Shown: positions 37,077-46,077, numbered from the stretch's first letter. The stretch is DNA of 64,000 nt from an uncultured Flavobacteriaceae bacterium (GCA_947500585.1 CANMSN010000006.1:113540-177539); one strand, 5' to 3'. The notes: generated from the letters alone by a model not told the origin. Numbers and translations are program-made.

Positions 37077-38172
37077 TATCCTTTGATGCTTTATTCCAAA
37101 CTTTAATTTTATCGCCTTCTTTTACACCTTCGGTAATTTCAACATTAATACCATCAGATAATCCCAATGTTACATTTTGTTTTTTGTATTTATCTTCTCC
37201 TTCTAATATTTCAACAAAAGGTTTTTCTGTTATTCTATTGTATTGCAACAAGGATTCTTTTATGGCCAAGACACTATCTTTACTTTCAATATCAATTTCT
37301 GCATTGGCGCTGTAACCAGCTCTAACGTTCGTAGTATTATCTAAAGTTACATTTGCTTTAACGGTAAATTGAACGGCACCGTTTTCTTCAATTCCTTTAG
37401 GTGCTACAAAAGTTAATCTAGCAGGAAATTCTTTATCATTAATAGCTCCTAGTATAACTTTTATGTCTTTTCCCTCTTTAAGCTTTCCTACTTCAGCTTC
37501 ATCAACTTTACCTTCAAAAATCATTAGGCTCATATCTGCAATAGTTGCTATAGTAGTTCCCGCATTAAAGTTATTACTTTGTATAACTTGGTCGCCTTCT
37601 CGTACTGGAATTTCTAAAACCGTACCTGCAATTTGAGCAATAATATTGGTGTTTGCTGAACTTCCTCCAGATATAGAACCTCGTTTTATAATTTGATAAT
37701 CATTTTGTGCTTGCGCTAACGATTCTTTAGCTTGATTAAACGACAGCTCACTATTTTCAAAATCTTGTTGCGAAATCACACCTTTTTCATATAAAGCTTT
37801 ATTTCTGTCGTACAATACTTTTGCATTATCAAACGACAGTTTATTTGTTGCTATACGGCTACTGGCACTTACCAAACTTTGTTCGTTAGGAACTACTCTA
37901 ATTTTAGCAATTAAATCGCCTTTTTTTACTAAATCGCCTTCTTCTACAAGAATTTTATCTATAATACCCGTAATTTGAGGTTTTAATTCAATTTCTTCTT
38001 CTGGGTTTAACTTACCCGTGGCTACTGCTTTGGTGTTGATTGACGTATAAAAAGGCTCTTCTACTTTAAAATCTTCTATAGATTTTGAGTTAGAATCTTT
38101 AAAATACTTTAGTACAAATGCTAATAGTATGATGACTACTATTATTAAAATAATTCTGAACGTTTTCTTCAT
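37054..38172 (-). CDS. Periplasmic adaptor subunit (MacA/HlyD type)
   Basis: The 372-residue membrane-fusion protein has an N-terminal membrane helix (about 5-24). The lipoyl half-motifs GIIDKILVEEGDLVKKGDLIAKI (in parts) and TVLEIPVREGDQV flank a helical hairpin of about 100 residues. Beta-barrel and membrane-proximal domains follow, with ATIADMSLMIFEGKVDEAEVG and VRAGYSANAEIDIE. This connects the MacB-like permeases to the TolC-type duct. It is followed by the TolC gene with a short overlap and preceded by the permease gene (13-base gap). The C-terminus is acidic (NEDEDND). Confidence 0.92.
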   Translation of the reverse strand: MKKTFRIILIIVVIILLAFVLKYFKDSNSKSIEDFKVEEPFYTSINTKAVATGKLNPEEEIELKPQITGIIDKILVEEGDLVKKGDLIAKIRVVPNEQSLVSASSRIATNKLSFDNAKVLYDRNKALYEKGVISQQDFENSELSFNQAKESLAQAQNDYQIIKRGSISGGSSANTNIIAQIAGTVLEIPVREGDQVIQSNNFNAGTTIATIADMSLMIFEGKVDEAEVGKLKEGKDIKVILGAINDKEFPARLTFVAPKGIEENGAVQFTVKANVTLDNTTNVRAGYSANAEIDIESKDSVLAIKESLLQYNRITEKPFVEILEGEDKYKKQNVTLGLSDGINVEITEGVKEGDKIKVWNKASKDNEDEDND

Positions 38173-38185
38173 TTTTTTTGATTGT

Positions 38186-39430
38186 TTATTCTTCTCTTAA
38201 TGCTTCTATTGGTTTTATACTTGTGGCTTTAAATGCTGGAATGAGTCCTATTAAGGTTCCTAAAATAACTAATATAATTAGTGCAATAAATACAACGGCT
38301 ATTGATACAGATGCGTTAACAATTACGGCCTCTTCACCAGAGCCAAAAGCTGCATCTAAGCCAATTAATATCCAACCACCAGTTATTATTCCAAAAAGGC
38401 CTGCTACTAAAGTTAAAAAGACAGCTTCTACTACTATTTGCCTTTTAATTTCATATGGTGTTGCTCCTAATGCACGTCTAACGCCTATTTCTTTAGTACG
38501 TTCCTTAACGGTAATGAGTAATATATTTCCAATAGCAAATACTCCCGCTATTAAAGTTGCAATACCAACAAACCATGTTAAAAACTGCATACCTATTAAA
38601 AAACCTGTCATTTTCGCAAATTCTTTTCCTAGATTAAAACTGCCAAAAGCACGAGAATCTTCAGGGTGAATATTGTTTAAGTTTTTAAGTAATAATTTAG
38701 AATCTTCTTCTATTTGCTTAATACTATATTCTGGTTTGCCAGTAATCATCATCCAGCCTATTCTATCACCACGATTATATATTTGTTGAAAGGTTGTAAA
38801 TGGTACATGAATATCTGTTGATGGTCCCATATTAACATTACCTACTTCAAAAATACCAGTAACTGTAAAATTAATACCATTAATTTCTATATACTGACCA
38901 ATAGCATCTTCATCTTTTTCGAATAGTTGCTTATATACATCTTCAGATATAACGGCTACTTTTTTATTATGATCAATATCATTTTGATTGATAAATCTAC
39001 CATGAATGAGTTTTTTCTTTTGCAATTGATCTAACAATGGATAATCTCCAGCCATTTGAAAACTTCCAGTAAGGAAGTTTTTTGTTGCACTAACAGATTG
39101 TTGACTTCTGGGAAGGACAAACTCAATACCCTCTACATTTTCCTCAATCTTTTTTGCGTCTGTTAACGAGAGTCTTACTTGTTTGCCTTTTTGAAATCCT
39201 TTAAATGGCATGCCTGTACTTTGTCCCCAAACAAAAACACTATTAGTAGCAAAACTTCCAAAGAGTCTGTTAAAAGAATTCTCTAAACCTCGTGCAGAAC
39301 CCAGTAAACCTATAAGCAATAAAATACCCCACCATACGCCAACCATAGTAAGAATAGACCGTAGTTTATTTTTACTAAAGCTATCAAAAACTTCTTGCCA
39401 TGTATCTGAGTCGAATAAAAATCTAAGCAT
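38186..39430 (-). CDS. MacB-type ABC transporter permease (second copy)
   Basis: The 414-residue permease has an N-terminal helix (about 20-42), a large periplasmic MacB-type domain (about 50-270) and three C-terminal helices with the FtsX/MacB signature KERTKEIGVRRALGATPYEI (about 310). It ends KATSIKPIEALREE, the family tail. Together with the neighbouring homologue it probably forms a heterodimeric mechanotransmission transporter. It lies 2 bases after the first permease gene in a six-gene operon. The substrate is unknown; relatives export antibiotics, lipoproteins or peptides. Confidence 0.92.
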   Translation of the reverse strand: MLRFLFDSDTWQEVFDSFSKNKLRSILTMVGVWWGILLLIGLLGSARGLENSFNRLFGSFATNSVFVWGQSTGMPFKGFQKGKQVRLSLTDAKKIEENVEGIEFVLPRSQQSVSATKNFLTGSFQMAGDYPLLDQLQKKKLIHGRFINQNDIDHNKKVAVISEDVYKQLFEKDEDAIGQYIEINGINFTVTGIFEVGNVNMGPSTDIHVPFTTFQQIYNRGDRIGWMMITGKPEYSIKQIEEDSKLLLKNLNNIHPEDSRAFGSFNLGKEFAKMTGFLIGMQFLTWFVGIATLIAGVFAIGNILLITVKERTKEIGVRRALGATPYEIKRQIVVEAVFLTLVAGLFGIITGGWILIGLDAAFGSGEEAVIVNASVSIAVVFIALIILVILGTLIGLIPAFKATSIKPIEALREE

Positions 39431-39432
39431 AT

Positions 39433-40662
39433 TTAATCGTTTCTTAGTGCTACAATTGGTTTTATTCTTGACGCTTTTTTTGCCGGTAAATAGCCTGCAA
39501 TAGCTCCTGCTACTATTAAAGTAATAGTAGCGCCTATTACCAAACTATTGTTTACACCTGGGTCTTTTATAAAATAGTCTTTTAAACTCGGGCCTACCAA
39601 CTCTAATACACCAACCCCTATTACTAAACCAATATATCCAGCAATAGCTGTTATAATTATTGATTCTATTAAGATTATAGATACTATTGATCTTGGCGAT
39701 GCACCTAATGCTTTTCGAATCCCAATTTCTTTAGTACGTTCTTTAACAATAAAAATCATAATATTACTAATGCCCACTATACCAGCAATTAATGTTCCAA
39801 ATCCTATAACTAAAATGATAACGGTTAATCCAGTTGTCATTTGGCTTACCGCTTTAGTACCTTCAGCCATATTGCGAACTCTTACAGCTCTTTGATCGCT
39901 ATTAGCCACAGAAAAACGATTTTTCAATTTTTTTGTTAATGTGCTACTAAAAGCCAAAGCCTGATCGTAATTCATCTCTGGATTATAGGAAAGATTTATT
40001 TGATCTATATAATCATTATTACCATAAACTTGTTGCGAAGTAGTAACAGGCATGTAAATAATACGTTCTTCGTAATCGCCTCCATCATCTGAAAAAATGC
40101 CAACTATTTTATACGGTATGCCACTTAAATTTAAATATTTCCCTAAAGCTGTTGTTTTTTTAAATAAATCTTCTTCAATCTGTTTTCCAATAACAACGAC
40201 TTTAGTTTTATTTTGTAAATCATTTTGATTAATATAGCGTCCTTCTTCTATGATGGTTTTTTCTAAAAATTGGTGGTCTGGGTGTACACCTCTTAAAGGA
40301 TAACTGCTTTGTTCATTTCTAAAAGATGCTTGAACATTACTATAAATTCGCGCCGTTATAAACTCTACTTTATCACTAAAATCTTCTTTAATATAGTCTA
40401 AGTCTTCATTTTTAAATTGAATGCGTCTTCCTGCTTGAAGTCCTTTATGCGCCTTAGTCGTTCTTCCAGATCGAATAAAAATTGAATTTTTAGCATCATC
40501 TCCAAAAGCTTCTGCAAACGTGTTTTTTAAACCATTGGCAATACCAAATAGAATGGTGAATAATAAAATAGCAAAAGCAACAGTAAAACCAGATAATAAG
40601 CTTCTGGTTCTATTCATATTAATACTTTGAAATATTTCGCGCCAAAGGTCTAAATCAAACAT
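39433..40662 (-). CDS. MacB-type ABC transporter permease (first copy)
   Basis: The 409-residue homologue of the next gene has the same layout: N-terminal helix (about 18-42), periplasmic domain, then three helices with KERTKEIGIRKALGASPRSI (about 308) and the tail KASRIKPIVALRND. It overlaps the ATPase gene by 8 bases. The two permeases differ clearly in their periplasmic domains, which argues for a true heterodimer rather than a recent duplication. It belongs to the operon ATPase-permease-permease-adaptor-TolC-tsaB. Confidence 0.92.
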   Translation of the reverse strand: MFDLDLWREIFQSINMNRTRSLLSGFTVAFAILLFTILFGIANGLKNTFAEAFGDDAKNSIFIRSGRTTKAHKGLQAGRRIQFKNEDLDYIKEDFSDKVEFITARIYSNVQASFRNEQSSYPLRGVHPDHQFLEKTIIEEGRYINQNDLQNKTKVVVIGKQIEEDLFKKTTALGKYLNLSGIPYKIVGIFSDDGGDYEERIIYMPVTTSQQVYGNNDYIDQINLSYNPEMNYDQALAFSSTLTKKLKNRFSVANSDQRAVRVRNMAEGTKAVSQMTTGLTVIILVIGFGTLIAGIVGISNIMIFIVKERTKEIGIRKALGASPRSIVSIILIESIIITAIAGYIGLVIGVGVLELVGPSLKDYFIKDPGVNNSLVIGATITLIVAGAIAGYLPAKKASRIKPIVALRND

Positions 40663-41356
40663 ATTGTTCTGCTCGTACTTGAGTTACTTTTACATCTTCC
40701 ATAATAACACCATCGCGAAGTCTTACAATACGTTTGCACATATTAGCTATATCTTCCTCATGTGTTACCATTAGTATGGTTTTACCTTCATCATTTAATT
40801 GTTGTATAAACGCCATAATTTCATGAGACGTTTTAGTATCTAAAGCCCCTGTAGGTTCATCTGCCAATAATAATTTGGGGTTTGCTGCCAAAGCTCTGGC
40901 TATGGCAACACGTTGATTTTGCCCTCCTGAAAGTTCTTTTGGTAAATGTTTAGCCCAATCTGCTAAACCCACTTTTTCTAAATGAAACATAGCTAATTCT
41001 TGTCTTTCTGAGCGTTTCATACCTTGGTAATAGAGTGGAAGTGCTACGTTTTCTAAGGCGTTTTTATAATTGATGAGATTAAACGACTGAAAAATAAAGC
41101 CTAAAAACTTATTTCTGTAAACGGCAGCTTTCTTTTCGGTGAGGTCTTTTATAGGTAAACCATCTAAGATATATTCGCCTTCATCGGCTTCATCGAGCAT
41201 GCCAATGATATTTAACAATGTAGACTTTCCTGAGCCCGAAGACCCCATAATGGCTACCATTTCACCTTCTGTAACCGAAAGATCTATACCTTTTAATACA
41301 TGTAAACTAGAATCTCCTATGGGATAGGATTTGTGTAATTGACGAATTTCTAACAT
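40655..41356 (-). CDS. ABC transporter ATP-binding protein (MacB/LolD type)
   Basis: The 233-residue ATPase has Walker A GSSGSGKSTLLNI (about 39-51), a Q loop in GFIFQSFNLINY, signature LSGGQNQRVAIARAL (about 142), Walker B LLLADEPTGALD and the H-switch MVTHEED. The signature has Asn where QQQ is common, which is tolerated in the family. It powers the two MacB-type permeases downstream. It is the first gene of the operon, with about 90 bases to the preceding 72-residue gene; no clear -7 box was found. Confidence 0.95.
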   Translation of the reverse strand: MLEIRQLHKSYPIGDSSLHVLKGIDLSVTEGEMVAIMGSSGSGKSTLLNIIGMLDEADEGEYILDGLPIKDLTEKKAAVYRNKFLGFIFQSFNLINYKNALENVALPLYYQGMKRSERQELAMFHLEKVGLADWAKHLPKELSGGQNQRVAIARALAANPKLLLADEPTGALDTKTSHEIMAFIQQLNDEGKTILMVTHEEDIANMCKRIVRLRDGVIMEDVKVTQVRAEQYV

Positions 41357-41445
41357 TTTTTGATTGATTGGTTAAAGCGATGACACTTTATGGTTAGACT
41401 GTTCTTACAAAGAAATGTTACAATAATTGTAAAAAAAAGTTTTTA

Positions 41446-41664
41446 TTACTTTTTTAACGTATTGAATTTCCTGTAGATTAAGTAGCCTAAACCACCAACT
41501 AATATGTATGGAATAGCCATTAAATAAACAATACCATCATTTATACCTTCTGCAGCAGTTTGCCCTTCTTCACTTTCTAAAACGGCACGACACATGGCAC
41601 ATTGTGCATTACTTTTTAGAAAAAAGAATAAAGAAAAAAGGAAAAAGAGAAAACTTCGTTTCAT
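41446..41664 (-). CDS. Small membrane protein with N-terminal CxxC
   Basis: The 72-residue protein has a signal peptide (MKRSFLFFLFSLFFFLKSNA), a CAMC motif directly after it (about 22-25) and an acidic stretch. One membrane helix follows (about 46-66), then a basic tail. In Bacteroidota such proteins follow DUF420 and SCO genes. The periplasm-facing CxxC could bind copper or act in thiol redox during oxidase assembly. That function is inferred from position only. It is the last gene of the oxidase-assembly cluster, 6 bases after DUF420. Confidence 0.75.
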   Translation of the reverse strand: MKRSFLFFLFSLFFFLKSNAQCAMCRAVLESEEGQTAAEGINDGIVYLMAIPYILVGGLGYLIYRKFNTLKK

Positions 41665-41670
41665 TTTAAT

Positions 41671-42201
41671 TTAATAATAAGGTGAAATCATGATATAAAC
41701 AATCACACCAGTTACAGCAACATATAACCATAACGGAAACGTAATTTTTGCTATTTTTTTATGTCTTTCAAAATTATTAGTTATGGCTCTTACATAAGTA
41801 ATTAATACAAATGGAATGACAATAACAGACAATACAATATGTGTTAATAGAATAAAATAATAAACATATTTAATAACACCTTCTCCACCAAACTTAGTAG
41901 AATCGCTTGTCATATGATATAAAATATACATTAATAAAAACAACACAGATAAGCCAATAGCAAGCTTCATTAATTTTTCGTGTACTTTTCTATTTCCTTT
42001 TTTAATTTGAAATACAGCCAAAATTAAAACCAATGCTGTAATAGCATTTATTGTAGCATAAATAGGAGGTAAAAAAACAGGTAATTTTAAATCTATTTTT
42101 ACACCAAAAAGTATAGCAACTGCAACAGGAATAACTATGGATAATATAACAATTAGTTTGTTGTATTTTTTTTCGTTTAATATCTTTTTTTCGTCTGTCA
42201 T
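41671..42201 (-). CDS. DUF420 membrane protein
   Basis: The 176-residue protein has about five membrane helices (about 14-34, 45-65, 75-95, 110-135, 150-172). The DUF420 family is found in oxidase gene clusters. Histidines likely to lie near the membrane surface appear in RKVHEKLMKL (about 70), LYHMTSD and LTHIVLSV, and the family has been suggested to take part in cytochrome oxidase biogenesis. It follows the SCO gene with about a 50-base gap. The leader contains a CTTCGACTGCGCTCAG-type short repeat (42223-42245). Confidence 0.87.
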   Translation of the reverse strand: MTDEKKILNEKKYNKLIVILSIVIPVAVAILFGVKIDLKLPVFLPPIYATINAITALVLILAVFQIKKGNRKVHEKLMKLAIGLSVLFLLMYILYHMTSDSTKFGGEGVIKYVYYFILLTHIVLSVIVIPFVLITYVRAITNNFERHKKIAKITFPLWLYVAVTGVIVYIMISPYY

Positions 42202-42250
42202 TATTTATTTTATTAGAAGATTCTTCGACTGCGCTCAGAATGAGATAAAA

Positions 42251-42991
42251 TTACTCATTAAGTAATTTTTTAATGTCTTCTTTTAAAGCACTTATTTCTT
42301 CTGGAGTTCCGTCTTCATCAACTTTTTCATCTTCTGAGGTAATGCCTCGGTAGTATATAATTGGATTTCCAAAATCATCTTTTCTCGATCTAATAAAACC
42401 GTTTTTATCTATTAAGGCAAAATTACCGGAATGTTCAAATCCGCCAGCAACATCACTTTCTTCAGCTGTATATAAATTAAATCCTTCATTAGAGAGTTTA
42501 TAAATGGCTTCTTTATTGCCTGTCATTAAATGCCAATTCGGATTCGTTACGCCGTATTGTTCTGCATACGATTTTAGAACTTCAGGTGTATCATAATCTG
42601 GATTAATTGTGAATGATGCTACTCCAAAGTATTCAAAACCTTTAAAGGTATTTTGAATTTGAATAAGATTCCTGTTCATTCTTGGACAAATAGTAGGACA
42701 GGTTGAAAAAAAGAATTCAATAACATAAACTTTTCCTTCGTAATCTTTATCAGTAATGGTTTTCCCATCTTGATTAGTAAAAGAGAATGCAGGTACTTTT
42801 TTTGGTTCACCATTAATTTCAATAAACGACAAATCTGAAATTTCCGATTTTTCCTTTTTTTGATCGCTTCTACCAACTTCTCTTGAAATATCGCCATTAG
42901 AAATTCGGTCTATAATTTTTGGAATAAAAATAATTCCAAACACCAGAATAATGAATGCGATACCTATGTATGAGTAATTCGTTTTTTTCAT
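42251..42991 (-). CDS. SCO1/SenC family copper chaperone
   Basis: The 246-residue protein is anchored by one N-terminal helix (about 7-25), with a periplasmic thioredoxin-like domain. The copper-binding CxxxC is in FFFSTCPTICPRMN (about 90-103) and the distal His in GGFEHSGNFALID (about 187). It delivers copper to the CuA site of cytochrome oxidase subunit II or keeps its cysteines reduced. Its place in the oxidase accessory cluster fits. The gene upstream encodes a related domain without the cysteines. Confidence 0.94.
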   Translation of the reverse strand: MKKTNYSYIGIAFIILVFGIIFIPKIIDRISNGDISREVGRSDQKKEKSEISDLSFIEINGEPKKVPAFSFTNQDGKTITDKDYEGKVYVIEFFFSTCPTICPRMNRNLIQIQNTFKGFEYFGVASFTINPDYDTPEVLKSYAEQYGVTNPNWHLMTGNKEAIYKLSNEGFNLYTAEESDVAGGFEHSGNFALIDKNGFIRSRKDDFGNPIIYYRGITSEDEKVDEDGTPEEISALKEDIKKLLNE

Positions 42992-43030
42992 TCAAATAAT
43001 CTTTTTTCCATTCCCTTGAAGAAGGGAATC

Positions 43031-43750
43031 TTAATTTTTCTTCTCAACACTTATATCTTCAGTTCTTGAAGAACTTGGGTCGAATTCACCTTTCCTTTTT
43101 TGCCTATATTCAGTGAATAAAATGCGTAAATCATCACTCATTTTATTTTTTATTTCTGAAACTTCAATACAATCGTAGGAATACAAGCCATAAACAGATT
43201 TCTTTTTTTCTAACTCTTTATCTGTTCTATCATCTAAACGTCCGCGTTGATTTAAATCTTTATCAACTAAAAATACATTGTTTGATGATAAATCTTGATT
43301 AAGTGTTGATTCACTTTTTAAACTATTAAATACACGCTGAATGTCTTCTGGTGAAGCAAAAACAAAATGCCAAAACCTTAAATCTTCATACGTACTTATT
43401 TCATTTTTAAGTTTTTCTGCTTTATCTTCAGTGCCTTTTGGCATTAGAATAACAACTTGGAATTTTTTGAAGCCTTTAAATTTATCGTAAATTAATTCCT
43501 TTAAATTCAAAGCAGCAGTATTACTTTTTAATGGATCTTCTCCAAAAAAACCAACCACAGTAATATGATCTTTTAGTATGATAGGTTCTTCAGAATTTGA
43601 GGAAAATGATTGTAAATCTGAAACCGATTCGTTTACAATATCAAGCGGTGTATAATTATGTGTTGCAGGATAAAGCATCAATAAAAATGTAACAGGAAGA
43701 AAGAATAAAATTCCTAAAATTACATATCTGCTCACTTTCTTATAATCCAT
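43031..43750 (-). CDS. Membrane-anchored SCO-like protein lacking the CxxC motif
   Basis: The 239-residue protein has one N-terminal helix (about 10-28) and a periplasmic domain that looks thioredoxin/SCO-like: ITVVGFFGEDP (about 65), KKFQVVILMPKG (about 95), LRFWHFVFASPEDIQRVF and NNVFLVDKDLNQRGRLDDR. There is no CxxxC, and the only cysteine (YSYDCIEV) is far from that position. I infer a degenerate SCO paralogue, perhaps a structural partner in oxidase assembly, from fold-like patterns and location beside the true SCO gene. The family is otherwise unrecognised. A terminator and a 147-base gap separate it from subunit IV upstream. Confidence 0.65.
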   Translation of the reverse strand: MDYKKVSRYVILGILFFLPVTFLLMLYPATHNYTPLDIVNESVSDLQSFSSNSEEPIILKDHITVVGFFGEDPLKSNTAALNLKELIYDKFKGFKKFQVVILMPKGTEDKAEKLKNEISTYEDLRFWHFVFASPEDIQRVFNSLKSESTLNQDLSSNNVFLVDKDLNQRGRLDDRTDKELEKKKSVYGLYSYDCIEVSEIKNKMSDDLRILFTEYRQKRKGEFDPSSSRTEDISVEKKN

Positions 43751-43787
43751 TAAACAGTGCTTTTTTAAAACCTATGCAAAAATAAAA

Positions 43788-43811
43788 AAAGGCGGTTTAA
43801 AAACCGCCTTT
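43788..43811 (-). terminator. Rho-independent terminator after oxidase subunit IV
   Basis: The 11-bp perfect stem AAAGGCGGTTT (43788-43798) / AAACCGCCTTT (43801-43811) has a 2-base loop and A/T runs on either side. It divides the structural oxidase genes from the SCO block. Confidence 0.85.
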
Positions 43812-43896
43812 ATATCTCTATTTAACACTTCGGCTTCGCTCAGTGCAAGCACTTAATTCAAATACGCTTAAACCAAAATAGGTGTATTAATTTAAT

Positions 43897-44277
43897 TTAA
43901 AAATCTCTTTTAATATAACCATCTTTATAAACATCAAAAACGTAACCGCCTTCTTGTAATAAAATGAATAGTAAGTATATAATTAAGAAAATAGCTGTCC
44001 ATACCACCATACGTCTTAATGCTTTTACTTCATCGCGCATGTGCATAAAATCCCAAGTAATGTAATACGCTTTTACAATAGTTAAAATAATGAAAATCCA
44101 GTTTAATATTTTCATTCCTAAAAATTTAGCCATTAAGCTTTCTGGTTTTAAAATACCTAAAACAACCTCAATAATTGTTACAATAGTAAGAAAGATTAAA
44201 ACACCCCAAATTTTTTGAGTATTCGATTTAAACTTAACTAAACCTTGAAATATTGCTAATTTATGTTCGTGTGCCAT
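43897..44277 (-). CDS. Cytochrome c oxidase subunit IV (prokaryotic type)
   Basis: The 126-residue protein has three membrane helices (about 21-41, 51-73, 83-108), the pattern of the prokaryotic COX IV family. AYYITWDFMHMRDE in the middle and MVVWTAIFLIIYLLFILLQEGG near the end (in parts) are typical. It supports assembly or stability of the heme-copper oxidase. It follows subunit III by about 70 bases, a gap that carries a short CTTCGCTCAG-type repeat. Subunits I and II are not in this window. Confidence 0.88.
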   Translation of the reverse strand: MAHEHKLAIFQGLVKFKSNTQKIWGVLIFLTIVTIIEVVLGILKPESLMAKFLGMKILNWIFIILTIVKAYYITWDFMHMRDEVKALRRMVVWTAIFLIIYLLFILLQEGGYVFDVYKDGYIKRDF

Positions 44278-44350
44278 TTTTAATGCTTTTTAGATTTCCT
44301 TTACTTCGACTTCGCTCAGTAACCAGAAAGGAAATAAGTAATATAATTTA

Positions 44351-45355
44351 TTAAACTAGGTAGAAGAATGTAAATACAAATACCCAAACTAAATCTACAA
44401 AGTGCCAGTATAAACCAACTTTTTCAACCATTTCGTAGCTTTTACGCTTCTCGTAAGTTCCCAATATCACATTAAAGAATATGATGATATTAATAATCAC
44501 TCCTGAAAATACGTGGAAACCGTGAAAACCAGTAATGAAGAAAAAGAAATCGGCAAATAAAGGAGAGCCATATTCGTTAACCTGTAAATTTGCCCCCTCT
44601 ACAACTAGCTTTCCATTGTCTTTTATTTGTTTTAATGATTCAGCTCTAGATAATACTGTTTTTTCGCCTGCTTCATTTATAATTTGCGTTCTTACTAATA
44701 CATTGCTGTGTGCTTCTAAACCATTCATAACTTCATCAACTGTATACGTTGGTAAAGTACCTTCATCAACAAACCATAACCCATTTTTACGTTGATGATC
44801 TGTTCTTTCTTTATGTGAATCGACAGCTACAAAATCTCTAATAGCAACACGTTTAAATTTTTCAACACCATCTACTTCAACGTACTCACCAAATTGTAGA
44901 ATATTTCCACCTTTTGTTTGTACTGCGCCATAATCGCCTTTTATAAAAGTATTCCATTCCCAAGCTTGAGAGCCAACAAATATTAAACCACCTATAATGG
45001 TTAAAAACATGTATATAGTTACTTTTCCTTTGTTTAAATGGTGACCAGCATCAACAGCTAATACCATGGTTACAGACGACATAATAAGTATAAATGTCAT
45101 GAAAGCCACATAATACATTGGTGCATCTACACCGTGTAAAAATGGAAAGTGAGTAAACACTTCATCGGCAATAGGCCATGCATCAATAAATTTAAATCTT
45201 GAAAATCCGTAGGCCGCTAAAAACCCTGAGAATGTTAAAGCATCAGAAACGATGAAAAACCACATCATCATTTTACCATAACTAGCTTTTAGTGGCTGAC
45301 TTCCTCCACCCCAAGTTTTGCCTTCTGTTCCAGTATTTACAACTGTTGTACTCAT
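44351..45355 (-). CDS. Cytochrome c oxidase subunit III, long form with extra loop
   Basis: The 334-residue COX III family protein has about five to six helices (about 26-46, 78-102, 110-131, 268-295, 310-333). Family motifs are MMMWFFIVSDALTFSGF at the N-terminus, GFHGFHVFSG (about 274) and YWHFVDLVWVFVFTFFY at the C-terminus. Between helices a hydrophilic insertion of about 125 residues (about 135-260) is present, far longer than usual. It is co-directional with the shorter subunit III gene just upstream. A -7 box lies 29 bases before the ATG. Confidence 0.9.
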   Translation of the reverse strand: MSTTVVNTGTEGKTWGGGSQPLKASYGKMMMWFFIVSDALTFSGFLAAYGFSRFKFIDAWPIADEVFTHFPFLHGVDAPMYYVAFMTFILIMSSVTMVLAVDAGHHLNKGKVTIYMFLTIIGGLIFVGSQAWEWNTFIKGDYGAVQTKGGNILQFGEYVEVDGVEKFKRVAIRDFVAVDSHKERTDHQRKNGLWFVDEGTLPTYTVDEVMNGLEAHSNVLVRTQIINEAGEKTVLSRAESLKQIKDNGKLVVEGANLQVNEYGSPLFADFFFFITGFHGFHVFSGVIINIIIFFNVILGTYEKRKSYEMVEKVGLYWHFVDLVWVFVFTFFYLV

Positions 45356-45383
45356 ATATAATGGTTGTTATTTAAAAGTTGCA

Positions 45384-45391
45384 CAAAAATA
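45384..45391 (-). promoter_or_regulatory. -7 box of the long subunit III gene
   Basis: TATTTTTG on the minus strand fits TAnnTTTG. It lies in the 138-base gap between the two subunit III genes. Confidence 0.4.
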
Positions 45392-45493
45392 ATCAATTTA
45401 TTTATCTAAAGAAACATACATCACTAAATTTTGAAAACTAGTAAGAAATGAAGTTACAGTATGCATAGTTAGTTCTTTAAAAATCATTGTAAA

Positions 45494-46075
45494 TCATCTT
45501 ACAAAATATAGAAACAAAAATAGATAGACCCAAAGTATATCAATAAAATGCCAAAAGGTTGCTGCTAGTTCAAAACCAAGCATATTCGTGCTATTATATT
45601 TTTGTTTAAAATGATTATAAATTACTACTAAAAGACAAATTAATCCAACAACAACGTGTAAAATATGCACAATGGCTATTAAATAGATGTAAGACATGGT
45701 TACATTACTCGTTGGGCCAGTAAAATTATAACCTAAATCTATGATTTGCTGAAAGCCTGAAAATTGATAATAAATAAAAATAATTCCTAAAACAAACGTT
45801 GCTAATAAGCCTATGGTAGTAAGTTGCCTGTTGTCTTTTTTTAAAGCGCTTTTTGCCATTATAAAAGTTAAGCTGCTTATAATAATTACGACAGTACTTA
45901 TTATAAAAGCATTAGGTAATTGAAAATCTTTTAACCAATCTGGTCTGGAGCTACTTACTACAAAAGCACTAGTCCATCCTGCAAAAGACATAATAAGTGA
46001 AATGATACCAAACCAAAGCATCATTTTTTTAGCTCTATTATTTTTTTCTTCTTGGGTACCTTGAGTTAAATCCAT
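45494..46075 (-). CDS. Cytochrome c oxidase subunit III (short form)
   Basis: The 193-residue COX III-like protein has five helices (about 15-36, 54-74, 88-108, 128-152, 168-190). It ends with the same family pattern as its neighbour, AATFWHFIDILWVYLFLFLY, and has YIYLIAIVHILHVVVGL (about 128). The length matches the five-helix subunit III of bacterial caa3/bo3-type oxidases. It starts 2 bases after the ctaB stop, so the two are co-transcribed. Two subunit III genes in tandem are usual in this family of bacteria. Confidence 0.92.
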   Translation of the reverse strand: MDLTQGTQEEKNNRAKKMMLWFGIISLIMSFAGWTSAFVVSSSRPDWLKDFQLPNAFIISTVVIIISSLTFIMAKSALKKDNRQLTTIGLLATFVLGIIFIYYQFSGFQQIIDLGYNFTGPTSNVTMSYIYLIAIVHILHVVVGLICLLVVIYNHFKQKYNSTNMLGFELAATFWHFIDILWVYLFLFLYFVR

Positions 46076-46077
46076 AA

